DNA of 18,866 nucleotides from an uncultured Desulfobulbaceae bacterium (GCA_945787305.1 CALZIH010000050.1:2791-21656); one strand, 5' to 3'; positions 7,942 to 16,449 are shown, numbered from the stretch's first letter. The notes: generated from the sequence alone by a model not told the origin. Program-made: numbers and translations.

Positions 7942-8415
7942 ATGGAAATAATCTTGAAGGAAACCATAGATACATTGGGACTGGAAGGCGACATCGTTAA
8001 AGTGAAGCCTGGTTACGCCAGGAATTATCTTATTCCCCAACAAAAGGCTGTTACCGTGAACAAGGCCTCCTTGGCCAGGCTGCAGCGCGAACAACAAGCC
8101 ATAGAAAACCGCAGGGAAGCTGAACAAAAAAGAGCGCAGGGGCTGGCGGGACAACTCGAGGGCAAGACAATCACGATCACCTGCCGTGTCGGTGAAGAAG
8201 ATCGGCTGTTTGGTTCCGTTACCACCAAAGACATTGCCGAGCAGCTTGCAGCAACCGGTGTAAAGATAGATCGACGCTCGATCATGCTTGCCGAACCGAT
8301 CAAAAGCGTTGGTGACACCATTGTAACCGTTAAGACCGGATACCAGATGACAACCAACCTTACAGTCCAGGTTATCCCTGAAAACACTGTTGAAAATCAG
8401 CCGGAAGAGGAGTAA
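7942..8415 (+). CDS. rplI: 50S ribosomal protein L9
   Basis: Large-subunit protein that binds 23S rRNA and restrains frameshifting. The N-terminal domain opens with MEIILKETIDTLGLEGDIVKVKPGYARNYLIP, the classic L9 signature, followed by the long connecting helix (about 40-75, rich in Arg, Glu and Gln) and the C-terminal domain (ITITCRVGEEDRLFGSVTTKDIAEQL...). At 157 residues it is a few longer than the usual 148, due to a short Glu-rich tail. A GAGGA ribosome site lies seven bases upstream. The 148 bases between the DUF2232 gene and rplI hold no clear promoter, so it is probably part of the rpsF operon. Confidence 0.97.
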   Translation: MEIILKETIDTLGLEGDIVKVKPGYARNYLIPQQKAVTVNKASLARLQREQQAIENRREAEQKRAQGLAGQLEGKTITITCRVGEEDRLFGSVTTKDIAEQLAATGVKIDRRSIMLAEPIKSVGDTIVTVKTGYQMTTNLTVQVIPENTVENQPEEE

Positions 8416-8473
8416 TTCCTTTTTTGATAGGATCTGTATGAATCGAGGATCCGTCTACGACGACTTGTTACAT

Positions 8474-8503
8474 TTGCTGCCCACCTCTATCTGTGGGCAG
8501 CAA
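8474..8503 (+). terminator. strong hairpin between rplI and dnaB
   Basis: TTGCTGCCCAC (8474-8484) and GTGGGCAGCAA (8493-8503) form a perfect 11-pair stem with an eight-base loop. It is followed immediately by a weaker hairpin, CGGTT/AACCG (around 8505-8519). There is no T-run, so it is not a standard intrinsic terminator. It could still pause polymerase, be a Rho-assisted end of the ribosomal transcript, or stabilise the 3' end of the rplI message. The surrounding 8416-8607 stretch holds no convincing gene. Confidence 0.5.
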
Positions 8504-8607
8504 TCGGTTCACGTAACCGACTTCTTCCTTTCCCTCAAACCGGCAACTCCATTTTTCAAGGCTATTTTGCTTTCCATTCCACTGCAATCACTGTATGCTG
8601 ACTGACC

Positions 8608-9987
8608 ATGCAATACCAAACAGTTCCCAAAGTGCAGGGGTCCCCAGGCAATCTTCCTCCGCAAAACCTTGATGCAGAACAGGCCGTCCTCGGCACCATC
8701 CTCCTACAGGACAAATCAGTTCTCAAAATAGCAGAGCTCATCTCGCCCGAAGATTTTTATCGAGATGCCCATAAAACAATATATCGGGCCATGCTCGACC
8801 TGTTTGAAAAGCGTGAACCCCATGACTTAATCACGGTCACCAGTCTTCTCAACGACCGAAACAAACTTGAGGAAATTGGTGGTGCCACCTACCTGGCCTC
8901 GTTAACTGACATCATCCCTTTTTCGGGAACCCTTGTTCACCACGCTGAAATTATAAGGAAAAAATCGGTTCTCCGCCAGTTAATCCTGACGACTTCCGAG
9001 GTGGCTGCCCGGTGTTATGATGCGCAGGACGACATCGATGCGCTCGTTGACGAGGCGGAAAAAACCATCTTTGAAATTGCCCAGTCAAAGAAGAAGCAGG
9101 GCTTCCAACCCATGTCGGATATTGTCCCCCGCGCCTTTGACCGTATCACCAAGCTATTTGATCGTCAGGAACATATTACCGGGGTGGCAACCGGGTATGA
9201 TGAACTTGATAGAATGACCGCCGGCATGCAGCCGGCTGACCTCATCATTCTTGCAGGCCGCCCCTCAATGGGCAAGACGGCTCTGGTAATGAACATGGTA
9301 CAGCATGCCGCCATTATTGAAAAAATCCCGGTAGCTGTTTTCAGCCTTGAGATGTCCATGGAGCAACTTGCATTGCGTATGCTTTGCTCAATAGGTAGAA
9401 TAGATTCCCAACGCATTCGCACCGGACGACTGCTTGACAAAGATTGGCCCGACTTGACCCGGGCAACAGGCATCCTGGCAGAAGCACCCATTCACATTGA
9501 TGACACGGCAGGCATTGGCGTTCTTGAAATGCGTGCCAAGGCCAGGCGACTTAAATCCGAACATGACCTTGGCATGGTCGTGGTTGACTACCTGCAGCTC
9601 ATGCAGGGGCGCGCAAAAACTGAAAACAGGACCCAGGAAATCTCAGACATTTCCCGATCCCTCAAGGCCATGGCCAAGGAACTCGATGTACCCGTTATAG
9701 CCCTGTCTCAGTTAAATCGCGGCCTGGAAAGCCGGACCGACAAGCGTCCCCAGCTCTCCGACCTTCGTGAATCAGGCGCCATTGAGCAGGATGCCGATGT
9801 TATCGGGTTTATCTACAGAGACGAGGTTTATAACAAGGCTGAGGATAATCCGAATCGTGGACTGGCTGAAATCATTATCGGAAAACAGAGAAACGGGCCG
9901 ACCGGAACAGTCAGACTGACCTTCCTTGCCGAATTTACAACCTTTGAGAATTATACTCCCATGCAACCGCCTATGGAAATGGGTTAA
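8608..9987 (+). CDS. dnaB: replicative DNA helicase DnaB
   Basis: Hexameric 5'-3' helicase that unwinds DNA at the replication fork. The 459 residues include the N-terminal primase-interaction domain (PPQNLDAEQAVLGTILL at its start), a linker helix, and the RecA-like motor. Walker A is GRPSMGKT (217-224), Walker B is VVVDYLQLM (D327), followed by SQLNRGLESR and the arginine-finger region DLRESGAIEQDADVIGFIYRDE. No intein or insertion is visible at Walker A, a common intein site in this gene. The ATG at 8608 lacks a clear ribosome site. It follows the rpsF-rplI group, as in many bacteria, and ends 24 bases before leuS. Confidence 0.97.
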   Translation: MQYQTVPKVQGSPGNLPPQNLDAEQAVLGTILLQDKSVLKIAELISPEDFYRDAHKTIYRAMLDLFEKREPHDLITVTSLLNDRNKLEEIGGATYLASLTDIIPFSGTLVHHAEIIRKKSVLRQLILTTSEVAARCYDAQDDIDALVDEAEKTIFEIAQSKKKQGFQPMSDIVPRAFDRITKLFDRQEHITGVATGYDELDRMTAGMQPADLIILAGRPSMGKTALVMNMVQHAAIIEKIPVAVFSLEMSMEQLALRMLCSIGRIDSQRIRTGRLLDKDWPDLTRATGILAEAPIHIDDTAGIGVLEMRAKARRLKSEHDLGMVVVDYLQLMQGRAKTENRTQEISDISRSLKAMAKELDVPVIALSQLNRGLESRTDKRPQLSDLRESGAIEQDADVIGFIYRDEVYNKAEDNPNRGLAEIIIGKQRNGPTGTVRLTFLAEFTTFENYTPMQPPMEMG

Positions 9988-10011
9988 GCATTTTTTTTAT
10001 TTTACAGAGAT

Positions 10012-12489
10012 ATGAGCGACAGATACGACTTCAAAGCCATTGAAGCTAAATGGCAGCAGCGTTGGGAACAGGAAGCATCCTATAAGGTCACTGAAGATCC
10101 AACCAGAGAAAAATACTATGTCCTTGAAATGTTCCCCTACCCTTCCGGGCGGATTCACATGGGACATGTTCGCAATTACAGCATAGGTGACGTCATAGCC
10201 CGTTATAAACGCATGCGGGGATATAACGTAATTCATCCCATGGGTTGGGACGCCTTTGGCCTGCCTGCTGAAAATGCCGCCATGAAAAGGGGTGTTCATC
10301 CCGCATCCTGGACCTATGACAACATAGACTACATGCGCGATCAGCTCAAGGCCATGGGGCTGAGCTATGATTGGGACCGGGAAATTGCCACCTGCAATCC
10401 AAAATATTATCGCTGGGAACAGCTGATCTTTCTCCAGATGCTTGAAAAAGGTCTGGTATATCGAAAAGAAACCATCGTCAACTGGTGCGATGACTGCCAG
10501 ACTGTCCTTGCCCGTGAACAGGTAATCGATGGTGCCTGCTGGCGCTGTGATCAGCAGGTTATCCCGCGAACCATGCACGGCTGGTTCTTCAAGATAACCG
10601 ATTACGCCGAAGAGCTCCTGCAGGATCTTGACAAGCTCACCGGCTGGCCGGAAAAAGTCGTCACCATGCAGCGCAACTGGATCGGCAAGAGCCAGGGAAT
10701 GGTTTGTGATTTCCAGGTTGAAGGAAGTGAAGAAAAGGTCACCATTTTTACAACTCGACCCGATACCATCTTTGGCGTCACCTTTATGTCGCTTGCTGTT
10801 GAACACCCGCTGATCGAACAACTGATCAAAGGCCAGAAACAGGAACCAGAGATTCGTGCTTTTATTGAACAGAGTCTGATTGAGAAACAACGGGCTGCAG
10901 CCGATCAGGAACCAGAAAAAAAGGGCTTTTTTACCGGCGCGTACTGCATCAACCCCTTTAATGGCGAGCGGGTGCCCATCTACATTGCTAATTTTGTCCT
11001 CATGGAATATGGAACCGGTGCCGTTATGGCCGTTCCGGCCCATGATCAGCGTGACTTTGAATTTGCGAGGAAATATCAGCTCCCCATCACACCCGTCGTT
11101 CAACCTGAGGGTACTGTTTTAGAAGAAAAATCGATGGAGGCAGCCTCCGAGGACCCCGGAATCCTTATTGACTCCGGAGACTTTAACGGTCTGGACTCAA
11201 CTACTGCCAAAGAGCGTATCATTCAATACGCACAAGAAAAGGGCTTTGGCGAGGCTCGCATCACCTATCGACTCAGAGACTGGGGTATTTCAAGACAACG
11301 ATACTGGGGTGCTCCCATCCCAATTATTTATTGTGAGAAGTGTGGGTTACAGCCTGTCCCCGAAGACCAGCTTCCGGTCCTCCTCCCCGGAGCAGACAAC
11401 CCGAACGGCTCCCATGCACCACTGCACCAGCAAGAGGATTTTTGCACAACAACCTGCCCGAAATGCAACGGGACTGCGCGCAGGGAAACCGATACCATGG
11501 ATACCTTTGTCGAATCCTCCTGGTATTTTGCCCGCTACACCTGTCCGGATAATGATCAGGCTCCACTGGACAAAGATGCCGCAGCCTATTGGCTTTCCGT
11601 AGACCAGTATATCGGCGGGGTCGAACATGCCATCCTCCACCTGCTTTATTCCCGGTTTTTTACCCGAGTCCTTCGTGATCTTGGATATCTCAACATTGAT
11701 GAGCCTTTTACCAACTTGCTGACCCAGGGCATGGTCATCAAGGACGGGGCCAAGATGTCAAAATCCAAAGGAAACGTGGTTGATCCCAGTGATCTCATTG
11801 AAAAGTACGGTGCTGATACCACCAGGCTTTTCTCCTTATTTGCTGCTCCCCCTGAACGCGACCTCGAATGGAATGCCCAGGGCGTTGATGGCTCATCTCG
11901 CTTTCTCAACCGCGTATACCGCCTCATACACCAACATCGTTCATGCTTTGCCGATGCAACAGCCCTTGATGTCGTGTCACTGGATGAAGCAAACAGCGCC
12001 GTTTATCGGAAAACGCACCAAACCATCGGTCGTGTTACAGACTCTATTGAAAACAACTTTCATTTTAACACAGCCATTTCTGCAGTGATGGAGTTGATTA
12101 ACCTGGTCGGCACCGGAAATGGGCAAGCCGCAAAAGGTCCTCTTGATCCCGCGGTCCTGAAATTATCTCTTGAATCAGCGCTTCTTCTTCTCTTCCCCAT
12201 GGTCCCCCACTTCTGTGAAGAAATGTGGGCGATCACCGGTCATGAAAACAACCTTGATCAAATGAGCTGGCCTGAATTTGACAGCGAAGCGGCCCGTGAG
12301 GATGAGATTACCATTGTCATCCAGATCAACGGTAAGGTCAGATCACGCATCCAGGCTTCCGCAGATATTGCAAATGATAAGCTTGAGGAAGCGGCACTGG
12401 CCGATGATCGGACCATCCAGTTCATGGCAGGCAAGGTGCCGAAAAAAATTATTGTGGTAAAAGGCAAACTTGTTAATATTGTTCTATGA
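10012..12489 (+). CDS. leuS: leucyl-tRNA synthetase
   Basis: Charges tRNA-Leu with leucine. The 825 residues give a complete class I enzyme: HMGH (49-52, the HIGH motif), a zinc-type CxxC...CxxC element (C159, C162, C176, C179), the CP1 editing domain containing TIFTTRPDTIFGVTF and a GTGAVMAVPAHDQRDFEFA block, RDWGISRQRYWGAPIP, a second Cys cluster (CEKCG, CPKCNG), and KMSKSKGNVVDP (581-585). It ends with an anticodon-binding domain and the small C-terminal domain IQINGKVRSRI. The synthetic, editing and tRNA-binding parts all look intact. It lies 24 bases after dnaB and 91 bases before lptE. Confidence 0.97.
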   Translation: MSDRYDFKAIEAKWQQRWEQEASYKVTEDPTREKYYVLEMFPYPSGRIHMGHVRNYSIGDVIARYKRMRGYNVIHPMGWDAFGLPAENAAMKRGVHPASWTYDNIDYMRDQLKAMGLSYDWDREIATCNPKYYRWEQLIFLQMLEKGLVYRKETIVNWCDDCQTVLAREQVIDGACWRCDQQVIPRTMHGWFFKITDYAEELLQDLDKLTGWPEKVVTMQRNWIGKSQGMVCDFQVEGSEEKVTIFTTRPDTIFGVTFMSLAVEHPLIEQLIKGQKQEPEIRAFIEQSLIEKQRAAADQEPEKKGFFTGAYCINPFNGERVPIYIANFVLMEYGTGAVMAVPAHDQRDFEFARKYQLPITPVVQPEGTVLEEKSMEAASEDPGILIDSGDFNGLDSTTAKERIIQYAQEKGFGEARITYRLRDWGISRQRYWGAPIPIIYCEKCGLQPVPEDQLPVLLPGADNPNGSHAPLHQQEDFCTTTCPKCNGTARRETDTMDTFVESSWYFARYTCPDNDQAPLDKDAAAYWLSVDQYIGGVEHAILHLLYSRFFTRVLRDLGYLNIDEPFTNLLTQGMVIKDGAKMSKSKGNVVDPSDLIEKYGADTTRLFSLFAAPPERDLEWNAQGVDGSSRFLNRVYRLIHQHRSCFADATALDVVSLDEANSAVYRKTHQTIGRVTDSIENNFHFNTAISAVMELINLVGTGNGQAAKGPLDPAVLKLSLESALLLLFPMVPHFCEEMWAITGHENNLDQMSWPEFDSEAAREDEITIVIQINGKVRSRIQASADIANDKLEEAALADDRTIQFMAGKVPKKIIVVKGKLVNIVL

Positions 12490-12580
12490 AGTTGACTATA
12501 ATGAGTAAGGTTGTCACACATCGTATAAGACACTACCCGTTAGGCGCTTAGCCTGGGAAATATATCTGCGGAGCCGGTCA

Positions 12581-13120
12581 GTGAAAAAAAACATCCCCTG
12601 TATCCTTCTGTTCGTTGCTGTTACCATCCTCTTTTCAGGTTGTGGATATTATTTTCCAAGCGTCTATGATGGTCCGACCAAAACGATCTATATGCCGGAA
12701 TGGAAAAACAGAACCAGCAAACTCGGAATCGACATCACTCTCTATAAAACACTTTCTCGATGGTTCCAACAATCAGAGGCGATCATCCTGACCAAAGACA
12801 AATCCAAGGCCCAGCTGATCCTTGCCGGTGAAATCGTCTCCATAGATTTGCCCAGTATTGCCTGGGGCGGCGATACGGTGACAACCGATGTTAAGATCAG
12901 GCTCGGGGTACGATATGTTTTAAAAGATTTGGAAACGGGAAAATTGCTCTGGGAGGTGCCCCATGAGATATGGACCGAGGACTACCCCTCAAGAGTTTTG
13001 AGTACCGTAGCCGAGAATGAAGCCCTGGAGACCATTATCGATGATCTTTCAGAACGCATCTATCTTGGCACCTTAAACAATTTAAGAAAAGAAAACTCAA
13101 CTAGGCAGGAAACCCCCTAA
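12581..13120 (+). CDS. lptE: LPS-assembly lipoprotein LptE
   Basis: Outer-membrane lipoprotein that plugs the LptD barrel during lipopolysaccharide export. The GTG start has CGGAG about seven bases upstream. The N-terminus is a lipoprotein signal peptide with lipobox FSGC and acylated C21, directly followed by GYYF, the typical LptE mature start. The body (IYMPEWKNRT, ITLYKTLSRWF, an ILAGEIVSI strand, the DVKIRLGVRYVLKD strand and LLWEVPHEIWTEDY) fits the family fold, and 179 residues is a normal length. The leuS-lptE order is the same as in gamma-proteobacteria, which supports the call; holA does not follow here. An isolated TATAAT at 12497-12502 could be part of a promoter of its own, but no -35 fits. 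Confidence 0.87.
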   Translation: MKKNIPCILLFVAVTILFSGCGYYFPSVYDGPTKTIYMPEWKNRTSKLGIDITLYKTLSRWFQQSEAIILTKDKSKAQLILAGEIVSIDLPSIAWGGDTVTTDVKIRLGVRYVLKDLETGKLLWEVPHEIWTEDYPSRVLSTVAENEALETIIDDLSERIYLGTLNNLRKENSTRQETP

Positions 13121-13228
13121 CACTGAATCAATACAGTGAGAAATTAATCCCTTACAACGTTTCTTCCCATCCGAGAGTGTTACAAACCAGGGACGAGCTG
13201 AGTTCTGTTGGCAAACAGCATAAAAAAA

Positions 13229-13255
13229 GGCGCTGCATTTACGCAGCGCCTTTTT
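13229..13255. terminator. bidirectional intrinsic terminator between lptE and the transketolase gene
   Basis: GGCGCTGC (13229-13236) and GCAGCGCC (13243-13250) form an eight-pair GC-rich stem with a six-base loop. It is followed by TTTTT (13251-13255) and preceded by seven A (13222-13228), so both strands show hairpin plus U-run. It ends lptE rightward and the transketolase gene leftward, as expected between convergent genes. Confidence 0.93.
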
Positions 13256-13284
13256 CATTCTGAATCAGAAACTATATTATAGGC

Positions 13285-14052
13285 TTATCCGATCAATTCC
13301 TTGGCAGCCAGGGCAATAGACTTGGCATCCAGTCCCTGTTCGGCATACAGTTCAGCCGGTTTACCGGAAGACGCGTAATGGCTGACGCCAAGGCGACGCA
13401 GGGGAACGGAGCATCCTTTTTCCATAAGCGCTACCGATACACTGGCCCCTAGTCCGGTCTGGACATGGTGATCTTCCACGGTCAGAATCGGACCAATTTC
13501 TGCGGCTTCAAGAAGACCGTCCACATCCAGCGGTAACAAAGATGCCATATTGAACACTCCTACCGAGAGGCCTTCATCCTGTAACATCTTCCAGGCATCC
13601 ATACATGCCGGAGTGAGGGAACCATAGGTCATAATCGTTGCCTGGGTTCCACGCCGCAGCCAATCACCTTTACCGGGGACAAAGGTGTAGTCGGTTCCGT
13701 AAAATTCAGCCCCGTCCTCAGTGGTTATAACCGGTGTCTTGGATCGTCCCATGCCGACAAAAAAGTTGCCGGGCTCCGTGGCGATAAAACGGACAATGCG
13801 ATCGGTCTGGTTCGGATCAGCCGGCATGGCCACGGAAAAACGAAAATAGTTTTTCAAGAGCCCCAGATAATCAATACACTGGTGGGTGGGGCCATCTTCA
13901 CCAACATCAAGACCGACATGGGTGGCAACAATCTTGAGATTTGCATGATTAAAATCACTGAGCCGGTTCTGATTATAGGCCTCGGACACGGCAAAGGAAC
14001 CAAAGGTCGAGAAAAAGGTGACCAGGTTTTCACAACTCATGGAACCGCTCAT
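13285..14052 (-). CDS. tkt: transketolase, pyrimidine-binding and C-terminal domains (3' fragment of the broken gene)
   Basis: Second half of the enzyme. The open frame begins at 14118 and includes FEAGIQEHHAAG before the first ATG at 14052, so an initiating ATG would cut away the conserved glutamate region that activates the cofactor. Conserved segments follow: THVGLDVGEDGPTHQCIDYLGLLKN, MPADPNQTDRIVRFIA, FFVGMGRSKTPVI, then the C-terminal domain (LSVGVFNMASLLPLDVDGLLEAA...VEDHHVQTGLGASV). No ribosome site stands out before 14052. It overlaps the upstream frame by 17 bases in the +1 relation. It is either dead or expressed only by frameshifting; the missing residues argue for dead. Confidence 0.8.
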   Translation of the reverse strand: MSGSMSCENLVTFFSTFGSFAVSEAYNQNRLSDFNHANLKIVATHVGLDVGEDGPTHQCIDYLGLLKNYFRFSVAMPADPNQTDRIVRFIATEPGNFFVGMGRSKTPVITTEDGAEFYGTDYTFVPGKGDWLRRGTQATIMTYGSLTPACMDAWKMLQDEGLSVGVFNMASLLPLDVDGLLEAAEIGPILTVEDHHVQTGLGASVSVALMEKGCSVPLRRLGVSHYASSGKPAELYAEQGLDAKSIALAAKELIG

Positions 14053-14101
14053 GCCGGCGGCATGATGTTCCTGAATACCGGCCTCAAAATAGGCGGACGG
14101 G

Positions 14102-15142
14102 CTATGCTTGTGAAAATCCTAGGCCAAGCAGCGCATTTCCGTATGCGGATCGATTGTCGGTCATGGTATCGGCACTGTAAAGTATCGGCTCGCCTGCCTG
14201 TACCTGCGGATAATCGGACCGGGGCTTCATAATGGTGTTTGTTCGTACCGGCTCGGTGCGACGCTGCTGCCAGTGGGCAAAGTCGTTTTCATAATCAAGC
14301 TCAGCCAAACCATCTGCCAACAGCTCAGGACTTAGCGGTGAGCCGTGATACTTGGCAAGGTTCTCCATAAAGGATATCCCTTTGGCCATCACGGTGCGGG
14401 CGATGATAAGGGTCGGCACGCCGGAGGTGTTTCGATACGCGTTCCCCATTGCAGTAAATATTGCGCTCACATCGTGGCCGTCTTCAAGGCGAACCACATT
14501 CCAACCAAGGGTTTCATACAGTTTGCCGATGGGTTGCGGCATTATGTCTTCTGTCTTGCCGCAGATCTGGAGGTGATTTCTATCAAGGAGAACGGTAAGG
14601 TTATCGAGCTTATATTTATGGGCGTATCGAACGGCCTCAACAATCTGGCCTTTTTGGTGCTCGCCGTCGCCCATCAGGCAAAAAACCCGGTTATCCTGCT
14701 GCTTGACCTTGAACGCTTGGGCCATACCTACAGCGGTACTCAACCCCTGGCCTAGGTTGCCCGTATCCCATTCAACGCCGGGAGCAATGGATTCGACGTG
14801 GCCGGGAAAGCCTGAGCCTGTCCGTCTGAAACCGGAAAGGAAGTCGTCTTCGCTGAAGTATCCGTACTCGGCAAGCACAGAATACACGCCCGGGGAAATA
14901 TGGCCGATGCTTTCGACAAAACGATCACGACCTTGCCAGTGCGGCTGTTCGGGATCATGTTTTATGATACCGTATGCGACAAGCAACATATCGAGTGAGG
15001 ATAACGAGCCACCAGGATGACCGGAAGCGGCTAGAGACGTAGAGAGAAGAATCCTTCTGGCACAACGCCTGCGCATTTCACTCAATGCGGAAATCTCCTG
15101 TTCAGAGAGTTCCGTCTGTTCTATATCAAGTTTAAAACTCAT
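14102..15142 (-). CDS. tkt: transketolase, thiamine-diphosphate-binding N-terminal part (5' fragment of the broken gene)
   Basis: Transketolase moves two-carbon units between sugar phosphates in the non-oxidative pentose phosphate pathway. The 346 residues cover the whole first domain: SGHPGGSLSSLDMLLVAYG, the RDRFVESIGHISPGVYS segment, GNLGQGLSTAVGMAQAFK, and the thiamine-diphosphate motif GDGEHQKGQIVEAVRYAHKY...LDRNHLQ. The last 20 or so residues (SADTMTDNRSAYGNALLGL) belong to the second domain, and the final five or six after GLG are read in the wrong frame. The start ATG has GGAG eight bases upstream. If translated, this gives an N-terminal subunit with a ragged end. Confidence 0.85.
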   Translation of the reverse strand: MSFKLDIEQTELSEQEISALSEMRRRCARRILLSTSLAASGHPGGSLSSLDMLLVAYGIIKHDPEQPHWQGRDRFVESIGHISPGVYSVLAEYGYFSEDDFLSGFRRTGSGFPGHVESIAPGVEWDTGNLGQGLSTAVGMAQAFKVKQQDNRVFCLMGDGEHQKGQIVEAVRYAHKYKLDNLTVLLDRNHLQICGKTEDIMPQPIGKLYETLGWNVVRLEDGHDVSAIFTAMGNAYRNTSGVPTLIIARTVMAKGISFMENLAKYHGSPLSPELLADGLAELDYENDFAHWQQRRTEPVRTNTIMKPRSDYPQVQAGEPILYSADTMTDNRSAYGNALLGLGFSQA

Positions 15143-15503
15143 AATCTGGGCTCCGTCGGATTTTACTTGCAGAAAAAAAATAAATATTCATATATCGGCC
15201 GTTATACGACTACAGGGTATTTTGAAGAATTAGATTTTCTGGTCGAGATCAGATAAGCTCAGGCTTGAGATACGCGACAAGTTACAAAACAACCATCTGG
15301 TTGTTTTCCCGAGAATAAATCTTGATAATATACAAATACCGCTAGAAAAAAAATCTTTTCAAGGTGGCCGCAGTTCACATATTGCCGTGTCCAAGAAAAA
15401 GACTGCATAACAAAACAAATAAGGATCCTTATACTACAATGTTTAATAAACTCAACAGGAAAATCTTTGTTCCGCTTCCGATACAAAATGGAGGCATGCT
15501 CCC
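15143..15503. other. gene-free divergent region between the transketolase gene and dusB
   Basis: This 361-base AT-rich stretch separates two divergent genes and should hold both promoters. The one clear structure is a perfect inverted repeat, AAAACAACC (15286-15294) and GGTTGTTTT (15299-15307), with loop ATCT. A weak plus-strand promoter candidate, TTGTTT (15301-15306), 17 bases, GATAAT (15324-15329), overlaps its right arm. The dusB ribosome site GGAGG is at 15490-15494. I see no convincing minus-strand promoter and no gene. Confidence 0.5.
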
Positions 15504-16445
15504 ATGCCTATAGCCGCTCTTCTCCGTGACAATCCCTATGTCCTTGCCCCCCTGGCCGGGTATACCGACCTTGCCTTTCGTCTGCTCTGCCGTGAACGTG
15601 GAGCCGGCCTTTGTTTTTCAGAAATGATCAGTTGCCATGGACTGGTTTACGAGCAAAAAAACACTCGTCTTCTTCTGCAGACGACCACGAACGACCGGCC
15701 GCTTGGTATCCAGTTATTCGGCAGCAACCCGGAGGTGATGGCAGAGGCTGCATCACGTATCAATGTCCAAGAGGCTGACTGTATAGATATCAATATGGGG
15801 TGCCCTGTTCGCAAAGTGATTAAAAAAGGAGCCGGCGCCGCGTTGATGAAAGATATCCGTCTGGCAGAGGACATTATCAATCAGGTTGTCCGTCACACCA
15901 CCTTACCGGTGACGGTTAAATTTCGAAGCGGCTGGAACAATGAGCACATCATTGCTCCCGAATTTGCGCAAATGGCTGAAAGCGCCGGTGCCTCTGCCGT
16001 CACCATTCATGCGCGCACCTGGGCCCAGGCATTTGGCGGCAAGGCCGATTGGCAGATCATTGCCCGGGTTAAAGGATCCGTGTCCATTCCGGTTATTGGA
16101 AACGGTGACATCCTCTGTTATGAAGACGGAGAAAAAATGCGCTCTGAAACAGGTTGTGACGGGGTGATGATCGGACGCGGTGCGTTGGGCAATCCGTGGG
16201 TGTTTTCTCAGCAGGGCCGGCCCGACAGTCTCAAAAAACGACTCCCTGTAATTCTTCGCCACCTGGAATTGGTTGAGGAACATCTGGAAGCGGAAAAAAT
16301 ACTTTTTCGGGTAAAAAACCACATCGGCAGATGCCTTGGCGGACTACCAGGAGCAAGCCGCATGCGCCAGGAAATCATGATCCTTAAGGACTTGAACAGC
16401 CTTAAAACGCTGCTTACCAATGAACAGGGAAATCCAAGGCCATAG
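15504..16445 (+). CDS. dusB: tRNA-dihydrouridine synthase (DusB-type)
   Basis: FMN enzyme that reduces specific uridines in tRNA to dihydrouridine using NADPH. The 313 residues form the expected TIM barrel plus helical tail: VLAPLAGYTDLAFRLLCRE at the N-terminus, GIQLFGSNPEVMAEAA, INMGCPVRKVIKKGAGAAL with proton-donor C100, VTVKFRSGW, TIHARTWAQAFGGKADW, IPVIGNGDI, and the FMN-phosphate loop GVMIGRGALGNPWVF. The sequence pattern is that of the bacterial DusB group rather than DusA or DusC. GGAGG lies nine bases before the ATG. It converges on the Sel1 gene, with only four bases between the stops. No fis follows, unlike the dusB-fis pair in enterobacteria. Confidence 0.93.
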   Translation: MPIAALLRDNPYVLAPLAGYTDLAFRLLCRERGAGLCFSEMISCHGLVYEQKNTRLLLQTTTNDRPLGIQLFGSNPEVMAEAASRINVQEADCIDINMGCPVRKVIKKGAGAALMKDIRLAEDIINQVVRHTTLPVTVKFRSGWNNEHIIAPEFAQMAESAGASAVTIHARTWAQAFGGKADWQIIARVKGSVSIPVIGNGDILCYEDGEKMRSETGCDGVMIGRGALGNPWVFSQQGRPDSLKKRLPVILRHLELVEEHLEAEKILFRVKNHIGRCLGGLPGASRMRQEIMILKDLNSLKTLLTNEQGNPRP

Positions 16446-16449
16446 CGAT

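Larger units (their letters stand above)
13285..15142 (-). pseudogene. tkt: transketolase gene disrupted by an internal out-of-frame deletion
   Basis: Taken together, the two minus-strand frames reconstruct one transketolase of the single-chain type (about 600 residues). The first frame does not stop at the natural domain boundary. It already contains TMTDNRSAYGNALLGL, the beginning of the pyrimidine-binding domain, and then ends at TAG (14104-14102). The second frame opens at 14118, just after its own TAG, and resumes with FHKHSPSAYFEAGIQEHH. Homologues have roughly 20 residues between these points, including a conserved DxDLxGS-type stretch; these are missing here. One deletion of about 60-65 bases (length 3n+2) explains both the missing residues and the frame change. 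Either the gene is inactive or this is an assembly error. Confidence 0.7.

Noticed and set aside
8390..8605. A 71-codon plus-strand frame overlapping the end of rplI and the rplI-dnaB hairpin
   Set aside because: No ribosome site, no plausible protein character, and it runs through the perfect inverted repeat at 8474-8503.
9997..11103. A 368-codon open frame on the minus strand opposite leuS
   Set aside because: It mirrors the conserved leuS coding sequence, has no recognisable domain, and its length follows from leuS codon use.
14102..14118. Programmed +1 frameshift at GGATTTTC joining the two transketolase frames
   Set aside because: A shift would restore the frame but not the missing residues, and no stimulatory site is evident.
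13285..15142. Reading the two transketolase frames as a natural two-subunit transketolase
   Set aside because: The break is inside the second domain, about 20 conserved residues are missing, and the second frame has no start codon before its conserved glutamate region.
15259..15486. A 75-codon minus-strand frame in the transketolase-dusB region
   Set aside because: No ribosome site, composition unlike neighbours, and it crosses the inverted repeat; more likely chance in AT-rich DNA.
15496..15513. Five-codon mini-frame overlapping the dusB start
   Set aside because: The ribosome site is only one base from its ATG, too close for initiation.
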